Below are positions 31,966 to 42,404 of a DNA stretch of 64,000 bases, in pieces (position 1 is the first letter of the stretch; each line of letters opens with the position of its first letter). The stretch is taken from positions 62,001 to 126,000 of the forward strand of contig JACVTC010000071.1 of assembly GCA_016946835.1 (NCBI GenBank), given 5' to 3'. The DNA is from Neocallimastix lanati (nom. inval.) (taxonomy: Eukaryota > Neocallimastigomycota > Neocallimastigomycetes > Neocallimastigales > Neocallimastigaceae). The notes below the pieces were generated by a model that worked only from the letters and a program-made list of their open reading frames with translations, did no database searches and was not told the origin of the DNA. A program made the position numbers and the translations under genes.

Positions 31966-32304
31966 TATTAAAGGAATTTATTTAATTATTAATTATTCAT
32001 ACATTTATTTATTTATTATAAAATATTATATTGACGAAAGTCGCGAATTTTCGTCTAAAGAATAAACAAATATTTTTATATAAACTATATTATTATTTCA
32101 CGTGAATAAACAAGAATAAAGAGATTATTTACATGCGCATGATAAATTTAATGATTTACATTTAATTATGTATTAACATAAATAATGTTAATTTACATTT
32201 TAAGTTTAGTTTTTACATAAATATTTATGATTTATATTTTCTATTATTTAATTATAAACTTAAATTGTTAAGTTTATTTATTTATATTATTTAATACTTT
32301 AACA
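31966..32304 (-). repeat. Copia-1 5' LTR
   Basis: One base different from the 3' LTR. It is followed by the target duplication ATAAT at 32305-32309. Confidence 0.95.
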
Positions 32305-32309
32305 ATAAT

Positions 32310-33009
32310 TATTTTTATATAATTATTATATTATTTATAAATAGGTAAATAAATAAAATACAAACTTTTATAATACTGACATATAAATTCAATTATTTAT
32401 TATTTATATATAACAAATATAATTATTAAAAATTAATTTATTATTAATTAAAAAATGAAAATAAATTTACATCAGAATTAATTTATTTTATTAATAATAT
32501 ATGTAAAAGTTTTAAAAAAATTGTTTTAATTTTAACCATTGTTTAAATTAAAAATAAAATTATGAACTTTCTTTTTTTAAAAAAAATAGTTTTAAATACT
32601 AATAATAATAAATGATTTATTAAATCATAATTATATATAAAGTATAAAAAGAAAAAATTAAAATATTAGTATAATATACCTTAATTTTATAGGAATTATA
32701 AATTATATTTACAGTTTAAGAAATTATTGTTTAATTATTGTATATGTCATTGAATTTATTTAGATAAAATCTGATATTTATATTAATTATTTATATAACA
32801 TTTTCATTTTATGTCCACAAAAATTTAAAAATTTCATATATATATAAATAAATAAATAAATAATAATAATATTATGAACATATACCTAATCATAGCCACT
32901 AGATAAGTTATAATAGGAAGATGGTAATAACTGCTATCGAATGATATATACTCTCGTTAGCGATATATAAGTATATGCGATATATCCAATTGTGAACTAA
33001 TTAAATATT
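32310..33009. other. A/T-rich spacer with a small palindrome-rich patch
   Basis: Mostly A/T-rich. The patch at 32885-32990 is less A/T-rich and contains GCGATATATAAG and GCGATATATCC in near repetition. It abuts the copia fragment and may be decayed element sequence. Confidence 0.4.
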
Positions 33010-33771
33010 TTTTAGGAATTACTATTGAAAATAAAAATAAACATTAAAGAAACTTCGTTGATAACTTATTTAAATCGTACAAAATTAACAATATTAAAAA
33101 ATGTAATACACCTTTTGATAACAACATATCAGAAAATTGTGAACATTTTGACTCAACTATATATAAAAGCGCCGTTTTTGGTTCAATCATCTATTTGGCT
33201 AAATGTTTTCAACCTGACATTTCATTCTCAGTTCATAAATCCATATGACATTGTGAAAATCCTACAATTTCTGACTGGAGGAGAGTATTAAATATTTTTA
33301 AATATTTAAAAAATACTAATAATTTTAGACTTTTATATAATGGACAAGGGAAAAATCATTCTAAAAAAAATACTGATTTCTCAGGAGATAAAGAAGACAG
33401 AAAATCTACATGTCATATTATTTTAATGGGTAATTCACCTATTTGTTTATGCTCTAAGAAACAAAACACACTTTCTACTTCTACTGCTGAAGCTGAATAT
33501 ATGAGTACATCTGAATGCTAAACAAAGTATTGTGAATTAGAAATATATGCTAATTGAATTGTTCAATAATAAACCATAAATAATAATATATACAGATAAT
33601 TTGGCATCAAAATTTGCTTTGAAAGGTAAAATTAATACAAAACTTTAACATATATCTATAAAATATTATAAATAATAATACTTTAATAAAGATGATATTA
33701 TAAATAATGGAATAAAACTAGAATATAAAAATATTATTGAAATACTTTCTTACGCTTTAACTATAAAATAA
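33010..33771 (+). pseudogene. Decayed copia RT/RNase H fragment
   Basis: Translated pieces in shifting frames match the copia-1 and copia-2 C-termini: GITIENKNK, NNIKKCNTPF, STIYKSAVFG, CFQPDISFSVHKS, NPTISDWRRVLNIFKYLK, HIILMGNSPICL, STSTAEAEYMSTSEC and IYTDNLASK. Several stops and frameshifts interrupt it. No LTRs are visible beside it. It is more diverged than the other copia copies, so it is an older insertion on the opposite strand. Confidence 0.88.
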
Positions 33772-34979
33772 TTTCTTCAAATTAATATTAATTATTTCTA
33801 ATTTACATTAATTAGAGAAAATTAATATAATTAAATAAATAAAAACAAACAAACAAATAAAAAATTAAGCATTTTATTAATTAAATAGAAATATATTTTT
33901 AATTTATCATTTTTAGTATAATATAATTAATTTCATTATTTATTTTATTTATTCAATATAGATATGTCTTTTATATTTTCATCATTTTTAATTTTACTTT
34001 ACGATATTGCAATATTATAAGTATTTTTATATTTTAACAAGAAGTTTTTTTTTTTTAAAAAAAAAAAATTTAGATATAAATATAAATATATTTAAAATTT
34101 TCAACTTATTCCAATTCTATTAATTCTTAAATAATATTTTGTTATTCTTTCGAGTTTGATTCTTGATTTAATTCATAAAATTATTCTTTCTAATTAATAT
34201 TATCATATTTTTTTATTCCCTTAATCAATATCATTATTTTTAATATACTTTGAAAACAATATTATAAATTGTATTTAAATTTTATTTGTAATTTGGTATT
34301 TTTTGTCTTATAAAATTCTATATATTAAATCACGCATTACTAGATCCCAATTAATGTGGTATTAAAATTTTAGTTTATTATATCATATGTAATAGTAATG
34401 ACTCCTGTTATTTCAATTATATGGTTTATTATTTCTTTCCTATTTTTAATTTTGAATTAAAGACAAATTCTTATTTGCAAATAGATAAAAAATTACATTA
34501 TTGTTGATAGAAAAAAAAAAAAAAAAAACACAAATATATGTATTTATAATATATATTTTATTCTGATTTTAACATTAAGTAAATATTACATTCACTTGGG
34601 TATAAATTTGAAAACTACATTAAAAAAAATTATTATTTTTTAGTAATTATATTTTATCCTTTACTTGATTTATATATATATATTAATTTGTTTCAAATGA
34701 TTAAAGTTTTAATTCCTAAAGCTTTTAATTTGTTTAATTCTATTTCAAATTCATATTTATTTTCTAATTACTTTGTTTTTAATATATATATATATATTTA
34801 AATTGAGAATTAACTATTCAATGATTTTTTTATATAGTGTTAATAATCTTTAAATAAAAATAATAACAAAATTAATATATATATATATATATAAATTAAA
34901 TATAAAAAAATCAATGATAAAATAAATTAAATAAAAATTTAAAAATAAATAAAAATTTTTTTTGTTAATATATAATTAA
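33772..34979. other. A/T-rich spacer
   Basis: Homopolymer-rich sequence; nothing supported in any frame. Confidence 0.55.
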
Positions 34980-35520
34980 ACTTCCAGAACATGAGGAACG
35001 TGTTAGAATTGAAATTAATACCAAAAATCTATTGAAGATAATTCAAAAATTCTTAAATTAATAGATTATCAAATTATTAATAAGATAGAAAGTTCTTCTG
35101 AAAATGGTTCACTTCAAGAATTTAGACAAAATATTTAAAAGAACAAGAAAGGGTTTACCATTTGATTTAATATTTAAAATTTTAATTAATGTATGTAATA
35201 GTTTAGAAGAATTTTATAAGAGAATTATGGCATTTATAAATATTGAATTAACAGTTAATTTTTATTTGGAAAATAAAATATAATTAATATATTAATAATA
35301 TTGAAATAATTTAAACCAGAACCTTGTATAGCTTATAGAGATTTTAAAGTATATTATTTATATTCACAATTAAATATTTTAATATAATAAATTTCAATAA
35401 TAATGTTATAAAAATTTAAATTTATTTCAAATATTGCTTTGTATATGAAAAACATAATGTTCTAATAGATTTAGATTCTGTTTCATCAACTAGAAGTAAA
35501 TATAATAAATTTGACATAAT
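34980..35520 (+). pseudogene. Possible decayed coding remnant, unknown origin
   Basis: Several short stretches look protein-like but are broken by stops and frameshifts: LPEHEERVRIEINTKN at about 34981, ILKLIDYQIINKIESS near 35060, SENGSLQEFRQNI near 35100, KPEPCIAYRDFKVYY near 35320 and YEKHNVLIDLDSVSSTRS near 35450. Base composition is less monotonous than in the flanks. I do not recognise the family. It ends just before the gypsy-1 left LTR. It could also be chance. Confidence 0.3.
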
Positions 35521-35566
35521 TATAAATAACAATTAATATTAATAAATAATAAGATTAATAAATAAA

Positions 35567-36358
35567 TGGTATGGTTAATATAGTTTTAGGAATATAATAA
35601 TAATTAACACAAACAATAAAATTATAATAAAAAAAAAATAATTTGTTTTAAAATCAATATTTATTTATTTAAATTTATAAAAGAAAAATAATAATATAAT
35701 TATTTATTTAATAAAAGTAAGTTATTGATTATATTTTATTTCACTAAAAATTACATATATTTATATTTTTTTATCAAATTAAAATTTGTAAAGCCTAACT
35801 ATTTCTTAATAAACTAATTACTAATTATTTTAATAAATAAAACATTTAAATTGAAATTGAATTATTATTTTAGTTAATAATATTATTGTTATAAATATTA
35901 GTTTTATATTATTGAATTATTAATTATTTAATAATAGTTTAATATTAATATATATAAAATAAAAATAAAGAGATTATACAGAATATTTTAATTGTGGTTT
36001 AGTTAAATTTAGTAATTAAAAATAAATTTAAATTGATAACGAAAATTTTAATAACTAATTAAATAGATTTGATTATTTTCAACATAACATATTACAAAAG
36101 AATATAATATTAATATATTAAGTGGGCAAGGACAATATTCTTGGCTAAAGATTTTTAATACATTATAATGGAATCGGATCGATAATTCAAAAAGGAATTA
36201 TATTTTGATTGGTGGTTTATTAACTTAAGATTTCTATTTAGTAATATTTGAAGAATATTGGAAAGTTCCAATTATATAGAATAGAATAATCTATAAGTTT
36301 AGAATAATTTATATTATTCTAGCACAATTAGTATTATTTGTTCATTCTGTATTATGAT
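35567..36358 (-). repeat. Gypsy-1 3' LTR (left copy)
   Basis: Starts TGGTATGG on the plus strand, parallel to TGGTGTGG at 41803. It ends next to the purine-rich minus-strand tract AGCGGGGGCAT (about 36358-36368), a plausible polypurine tract. The start at 35567 is the point where similarity between the copies begins. Confidence 0.8.
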
Positions 36359-36369
36359 GCCCCCGCTAA

Positions 36370-38998
36370 GACTCAAGCTAGGTAGAAGCTGAGTTAAACT
36401 TGACAATCTTTTTCAAATGAACATTACGATTCATTTGTATATTAGTAGCAGGGTCGGCTAAAGTGACTGTATTGAATTGTTTCTTTACCACTTTCATAGG
36501 TCCAACAAAGTAAGGCTCTAATTTAGTTCTATTAAAGTTTCTTACTAGTACTAAATCACTAAATCATCTGGTTTTATTCTTTTAGCTTGATTCATACTGG
36601 TCTTTTCTTCTCTCCTAGTAGCCCAATACTTTGAAGCATTTTTGATATTAGATGCGGCCTCCATTACCCATTGGTAGTGTGATACAAATTTTTCCAGTAG
36701 AATTTCGTCAGAAGACTTATTTATACCCTTAGTTGGTCTGGCAGCAATGTCAAAAGGTTGTTGGTCCTCCCTTCCATAAACTAATTCAAAACTTGAATGG
36801 TTGGTGATTGAGTTTTTAGTAGTTCTTAAAGCCCAAAGTGCAGATGGTAAAATTTCATCCCTCTCTTTGTATTGTTGTCCTAGTAATCGTAATAATTTTC
36901 CAATTTCTTTATTACGATTCTCAACTAAACCATTACTTTCAGGATGATATGGAGTGATAAATTTAACATATACATCATATAAATCAAGGAAGATTTTTGT
37001 CATATCTGATGTAAATTGTGTTCCATTATCAATAGTGATAATTTGAGGTACACCGTGTCGAGCAAATACATTAATTAAAAATTTTATCACATCCTGAGAA
37101 GTAACATTTTCGGTGGGCTCTGCCTCAACCCATTTAGTAAAATAATCAACCACAACGATTATATATTGATTATTATTTCTGGTTTTACTTAGAGGTCCTA
37201 TAATGTTCAATCCTAAGTGTGTAAATGGTCCTTCCACTTCAGTTGGTTTATCTTCCGTTGGTTCAGGGTATGGTTGAGATTTATTTAATTGACATTTTTC
37301 ACATTTACCTATAATTCGCTTAATGTCATTAACCATATTGTTCCAATAGTAGCTCTTTTTCAAACGTTGGTATGTCTTGTAATAGCCTTCGTGTCCTATA
37401 CTGTGTGCTTGGAAAATTAATTGAAGTTTTTCTTTTGTATCTGTAACTAATTTTCTATAATTATTGCCATCAACAAAGTAGTCCACACCATCAATTGTCG
37501 TAAATTTTTCTTCAATAAATTCCTTAATGGTTCTTGAAAGCAGGTTTTCATCTTGTTCTTTGATAATTTGTATTGTTAAGACAACTTTTTCTTTTTCATT
37601 TTTCATTCTTGATAAAGCGACTGCAACAACATTATTCTTCCCAGCTTCATATCGTAAATCAATTCCTAACATACTGACAGTCAAACACCATCTAGTATGA
37701 CGAGAATTTTGTGGCTCCTTACTTTTAAGTAATCCGATTAAGGGTCTATGATCTGTATATACTATAGTTTGCTTAGGATTTCCCATAATATAAGATTTTA
37801 ATTTATTAATACAGTAAATTAGAGCAGCACCTTCTAGATCCGTAATTCCATAATTCTTTTCCGATTTAGATAAACTTCTACTAATATAATGAACCGGATG
37901 TTCCTTTCCAGTTTCATCATCCTTTTGTAAAAGCACACCGCCTATACCATCATAGGAAGCATCAGTTCTTATAATAAATTCTCTATCAAATCTAGGAAAT
38001 CTTAATATTGGGGCATTGATTAATCTTTCCTTAAATATTTTAAAACTTTCTTCATGCTCCTTTTTCCATTCAAACTTAACACCTTTTCTTAATAGAGTGC
38101 AGAGAGGAGCAGTAACTTTTGCAAAGTTATTAATGAAATTTCTATAATATCCAATGGCTCCTAAAAATGATCGAAGTTCATGAATGTTAGAGGGAGCCTT
38201 CCATTCTTTAATAGCTATAACTTTATTATCCAATGGACTTAAACCTTCTGAGGATACTTTATGTCCCAGTACTTCTACTTCAGTTTGCATGAAAGAACAT
38301 TTTTCGATAATGATTTTTAACTTATGTTCCTTGAATATTTCTAAGACTTGTTTAAGATGTTCTAGATGTTCTTCTTCAGTTCTTGAGTAGATTAAAATAT
38401 CATCGATAAAGTTATAGACACATTTTCCTATTAAGGGGAATAGTATACGGTTCATTTCTCTTTGGAATGTAGCTGGAGCACCTGTCAAACCGAAAGGCAT
38501 TACCTTGAATTGGTAGCTTCCGAACTTGGTTGTAAAGATAGTGATTTCAACACTATCATCATCCATTAATATTTGATGATAACCGGAATAAAGATCTAAT
38601 GTTGAGAAGATTTTTGCTCCATCTAAGCTATCAAAAATTTCCTCAATATTTGGTAAAGAATAAGAATCCTTCTTAGTTGCTTCATTTACTTTCCTATAGT
38701 CAATACACAGGCGCCATTTACCGTTCTTTTTAGGCACAAGTACTACTGGTGATGACCATTCTGAACATGAAGGTTCAATTAATCGTCTATATATGAGTTT
38801 GTTTAATTCTTCTTTTAAGATATCTGTTTTTAATTTACTAAGACGATAAAATTTTTGTTTAATAGGTTTAACTCCTTCCTTAAGAATAATTTTGTGTGGT
38901 GATAAATCTGAAGGTGTTAATTCTTCAGAAGAAGTTGCAATTATATCAATATATTCTTCAAGTAATTTAGTAATAGCTTCTCTATAATTTGAAATAAT
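36370..38998 (-). pseudogene. pol: Gypsy-1 RT-RNase H-integrase
   Basis: The frame is open from the stop at 39005-39007 to 36551. RT motifs: LVPKKNGKWRLCIDYRKVNE, STLDLYSGYHQI, VMPFGLTGAPATFQ and the catalytic FIDD (near 38400). RNase H: REFIIRTDASYDGIGGVL and VYTDHRPL. The integrase zinc finger is H..H..C..C (HSIGHEGYYKTYQ, CEKCQLNKS), followed by a core with VVDYFTKWVEAEP and TIDNGTQFTSD. The frame ends early at RIKPDDLVI because of a tandem 8-bp duplication (CTAAATCA twice, about 36550-36565). Beyond it, the shifted frame encodes the expected GPY/F-type tail (KLEPYFVGPMKVV, NRNVHLKKIVKF). No chromodomain is seen, unlike gypsy-2 and gypsy-3. Confidence 0.92.
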
Positions 38999-39004
38999 TG
39001 TACT

Positions 39005-40159
39005 TTAAAAAACTGTGTCATATATATATTTTATGGGTGCTAATCCTTCAATCGTTTTCAATTGTTGCTTAGCTTCTTGGTGATTCAATGCCTTGATTAC
39101 ACACAATAATTTTTCTTCGTCATCGTATTCATTATTAATAAGTGTAATTTCTTCAATTAAACCTTGATCATTAAATCGACAAAGACTATATCTAATTGGA
39201 TGTATAAATAACTGGTTATCAATTTGAGTTTTGAGGTTGATTAATATATCATAGAATGGATCCTCCTTGTCTATAATTCTACACGTAACAAGTAGTTCTA
39301 GTTCATTAATTTTTAAGGGAACTTTGATTAACACATCTTCTGAGTAATCGTCGTTCATCGTTGCTAAACGTATTTGTCCTGCACTAACTCCTATAGGTTC
39401 ATACTGATAAGGTAATTTATCTAAAAATTGCTTTGTGATAATACTTAAGTTGCTACATGAATCTATTAAAGCCTTACCATGAACTCCATCTACTATTACA
39501 TCAACCATAGCAATATCATCTTCTTGTGGTTCATTATGTTTACTTTTATATGTATGATCTATATTGTTCGTAATTATTGTGGTAGCACACATATTATCCA
39601 CTGCACCTGAAATTTTAGTATTATTCTTTTCTAATTTAAGTCCTTGAGATACTTGAGACCGTATCTTTGGAGCAACCTTCAATAATTGTCCAAATGTAAT
39701 ATTGCAATTACTGGAGTTTAAATCTTTGATCACGTCATAACTATCACAATCAGTTTGCATTTGTATTCTTCTTGGAATTCTAGTTGGCATAATTTCAGTT
39801 GACTTTTCTGATGATTTTTCTTGAATTAATTTATTTAAAGTTTGTTTAGAATTATTTCCTTCCTTAGAAGTTTCTTCATTAATAATATTAACATTACTAT
39901 TTTTATTATTTTCCACAGAAGTACTAGTACTAGCTCTTTCCTTATCTCTTAGCTCTTTCTCAATCCTCTTTTCTTTCTCTATTCTGGGTTGAGCCATAAT
40001 CGAAAGATGTAATTGAGTTGTTGGCTTTTTGACTGGTCGCGATGTTCCCCTTAATTGATTTTCTTTTTGTTTTCGTAAACCTGAAGTAACTATTGGCTTA
40101 GGATCATCTCTTAGACTACGGTGAACCCTCCTTTCCTCTTTGGTCACTAGTCTCTTCAT
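39005..40159 (-). CDS. Gypsy-1 protease region (Gag-Pol fragment)
   Basis: A 384-codon open frame with an aspartic-protease-like motif GKALIDSCSNLSII (near 39490-39440). The usual DSG is DSC here. The segment ends in a TAA (39005-39007) that lies in frame with the RT frame downstream, so a single stop separates protease from RT. The N-terminal third is basic and low complexity. Protease would process the polyprotein; activity with Cys in place of Gly is uncertain. Confidence 0.75.
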   Translation of the reverse strand: MKRLVTKEERRVHRSLRDDPKPIVTSGLRKQKENQLRGTSRPVKKPTTQLHLSIMAQPRIEKEKRIEKELRDKERASTSTSVENNKNSNVNIINEETSKEGNNSKQTLNKLIQEKSSEKSTEIMPTRIPRRIQMQTDCDSYDVIKDLNSSNCNITFGQLLKVAPKIRSQVSQGLKLEKNNTKISGAVDNMCATTIITNNIDHTYKSKHNEPQEDDIAMVDVIVDGVHGKALIDSCSNLSIITKQFLDKLPYQYEPIGVSAGQIRLATMNDDYSEDVLIKVPLKINELELLVTCRIIDKEDPFYDILINLKTQIDNQLFIHPIRYSLCRFNDQGLIEEITLINNEYDDEEKLLCVIKALNHQEAKQQLKTIEGLAPIKYIYDTVF

Positions 40160-40372
40160 CTTTATGATTTGCCTTTCTCTTTATAACGTTTACTAAGTAA
40201 TCCAATTCTTTGGAACCATCCGACTCATCATTAAAATCTTCGTAATAATCCATAGTTGTACCTTCTTGGAAATAAGCAGTTTCTTCATGATCATCTTCTT
40301 TTAAGTCAACTGTTTTGGGACTATGGCAGACTGAAGCAATTTTTTTGACGATGGGAGTGTTTCTACTCCCTT

Positions 40373-41218
40373 TTAGTGGTTTAAATGATTTTCATAAAAC
40401 TTCTTGTGGTTATTTTCCAATATAGAATTTAATTTAGGACAGTTTCGTTTGGTATGTCCTTCATTGCTACAAAACCAGAAAGTACTAATTTTCATTTCTT
40501 TCATCTTGTTAGTGAGATTTTCTATAGATACATTTTTGTGGGTTTTTGGTTTGTTAAAATCATTTGAAATGTTCTTATTAAAATTACTTTTAGAGTTAAG
40601 GAGATTGTAACGAGTCTTATCATAATATTCAGTACTATTTTTAATAGATAAACGATCAACTTTTTCAGCTATAGCGAATGCTTTGGTAATAGAAATATGG
40701 TCTTTAAGCATAACCTTTCTCCATGCGTCAGGATTATTGGTTAAGGAATCTGCATAATCTAAAACACTAATTTTTCTTCTTCTCTTTTTATCCAATTTAT
40801 GGTACAAAGATCTATAACGGACATTAAAATCTTTAACTTTCTCGTTCTTCTTTATTTTCATGGAACGCAATTCTCGTAACAAGTTGGTTTGATCTTCTTT
40901 AAGTCCATAGAAAGTCTTCAGATGATTTATTATTTCATCAAGGCTTGGGTAGGTGTTACTAGATTCACTTTCTTCATCATCTTCTCCTTCACTATCGCTA
41001 TCGAAATCAGAATCTTCATCTTCAGTAAGGTCATTTCCATCTTCTAATTCTTGGGTAATATCTCTTGGTTCTCCAGAAGCCGTTAATATACAAGCAGTAA
41101 AAATAGTTTCAGGATCCTTGATATGTTGGTATTTTATCCATGCCTTTAACTCATTTGCCCAAGAATTGATGTCAAGGTTTTGTTTAGTAAGCTTTTCAAA
41201 ATCTTTTAATTCTTTCTT
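40373..41218 (-). pseudogene. gag: Gypsy-1 gag
   Basis: An open frame runs from a TAA at 41219-41221 to 40373 with no internal stop. It has a capsid-like stretch (LDINSWANELKAWIKYQ, ETIFTACILTASGEPRD), an acidic Asp/Glu/Ser patch and then LRSMKIKKNEKVKDFNVRYR. A degenerate zinc knuckle, FWFCSNEGHTKRNC, has lost its first Cys (C-x2-C now F-x2-C). In-frame similarity seems to continue upstream of the TAA (PESNLSFRE), so the stop is probably a mutation. Between 40373 and 40159 the reading frame toward the protease shifts. Confidence 0.8.
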
Positions 41219-41777
41219 TTATTCTCTGAAGCTAAGGTTACTTTCTGGAGTACTCTGTTGGAGTACTGGATGTACTGGATGTTCTCATAAAATAAAATTT
41301 ATTGTATCTATAGAACGCTAAACCTCGTAATGTATAAATTGTTATAAAAAAAAATAAAAATAAAAAAAAGAAAAATAATTCTTTTAACTAATAAAATTAT
41401 TAATTATTTATAATTATTAATCATTTATTAAATTATAATAATGGTGAAATCGTGAAATCTGATAGTACACACTGTCTGACGTGCAGCTTACCTCTTGAAA
41501 GGTGTCATGCCACGCGTGTGCCACTGTTACTATTTTCAATATAAAAAATAGCAGTCCAGAGCCTACTAGCCCAATTACTATATAGGATAAACTTAACCCG
41601 GAAATCTATGCATGAATATTAGTTTAATTTAATATTAATTAATATTTTTAAAAATTAATAATAATAAGTTAAAAATATAAAAATTGTTTTTTTAAAAAAA
41701 AAATTATTTGTTTTATTAGAAAAATTATTTACTAATATTATAATTTTATCCCCAATGTATTAATTTATTATTATATT

Positions 41778-41794
41778 CCCCGATATCTCCACCA
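41778..41794 (-). promoter_or_regulatory. Gypsy-1 primer-binding site
   Basis: The minus strand reads TGGTGGAGATATCGGGG a few bases inside the 5' LTR. The complement ends in CCA, as expected for the 3' end of a tRNA. I could not assign the tRNA. The gap of about 8 bases to the LTR edge is a little larger than usual. Confidence 0.65.
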
Positions 41795-41802
41795 ATTTTT
41801 CA

Positions 41803-42126
41803 TGGTGTGGTTCATGTAGTTTTAGGAATATAATAATAATTAACACAAATAATAAAATTACAATAAAAAAAATAATTTGTTTTAAAATCAATATTTATTT
41901 ATTTAAATTTATAAAAGAAAAATAATAATATAATTATTTATTTAATAAAAGTAAGTTATTGATTATATTTTATTTCACTAAAAATTACATGTATTTATAT
42001 TTTTTTATCAAATTAAAATTTGCAAAGCCTAACTATTTCTTAATAAACTAATTACTAATTATTTTTATAAATAAAACATTTAAATTGAAATTGAATTATT
42101 ATTTTAGTTAATAATATTATTGTTAT
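41803..42126 (-). repeat. Gypsy-1 5' LTR, left part
   Basis: Matches 35567-35893 with a few differences. It is interrupted at GTTAT (42122-42126), the copia-2 target duplication, and continues at 49054. Confidence 0.9.
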
Positions 42127-42382
42127 TAATAAAATTTGATTTTATTTAAAAGTTTATTAATTAATTAAATTTAATAAAAAGGTAATTACAATGTTTTAAC
42201 ATAAAATAAAATCACGCTTTTTATATACATTTGAAATGTGGCGTAATTAAATAAAACATTTTTCTATTACTAATGTATTACTAATATTTTGATCATGTGA
42301 GTAATGATGAATTATTCTAAAATTCTATGATTATTAATAATAAAACTAAAATTACTAATTAAATTGTTTTCATATTTTAACA
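42127..42382 (-). repeat. Copia-2 3' LTR
   Basis: 256 bp, matching 48412-49053 once the solo LTR at 48573-48954 is removed. A few substitutions separate the copies, so it is older than copia-1. Confidence 0.9.
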
Positions 42383-42404
42383 TGCATTCTCAAATTAAAT
42401 TATT

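Larger units (their letters stand above)
26115..32304 (-). mobile_element. Copia-1: full-length Ty1/copia LTR retrotransposon, pol disrupted
   Basis: Two 339-bp direct LTRs (26115-26453 and 31966-32304) enclose gag and pol on the minus strand. The target duplication ATAAT is present at 26110-26114 and 32305-32309. LTR termini on the element strand are TGTTAAAG...CTTTAATA. A polypurine tract lies next to the left LTR and a primer-binding site next to the right LTR. The LTRs differ at one position (T/C near 26191 and 32042), so insertion was recent. The domain order Gag, protease, integrase, RT, RNase H is that of copia elements. Pol carries two in-frame stops and one frameshift, so this copy is not autonomous. 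Confidence 0.95.

Noticed and set aside
33025-33291. 88-codon frame as an independent gene
   Set aside because: It is one frame of the decayed copia RT/RNase H fragment; the neighbouring frames carry the matching peptides.
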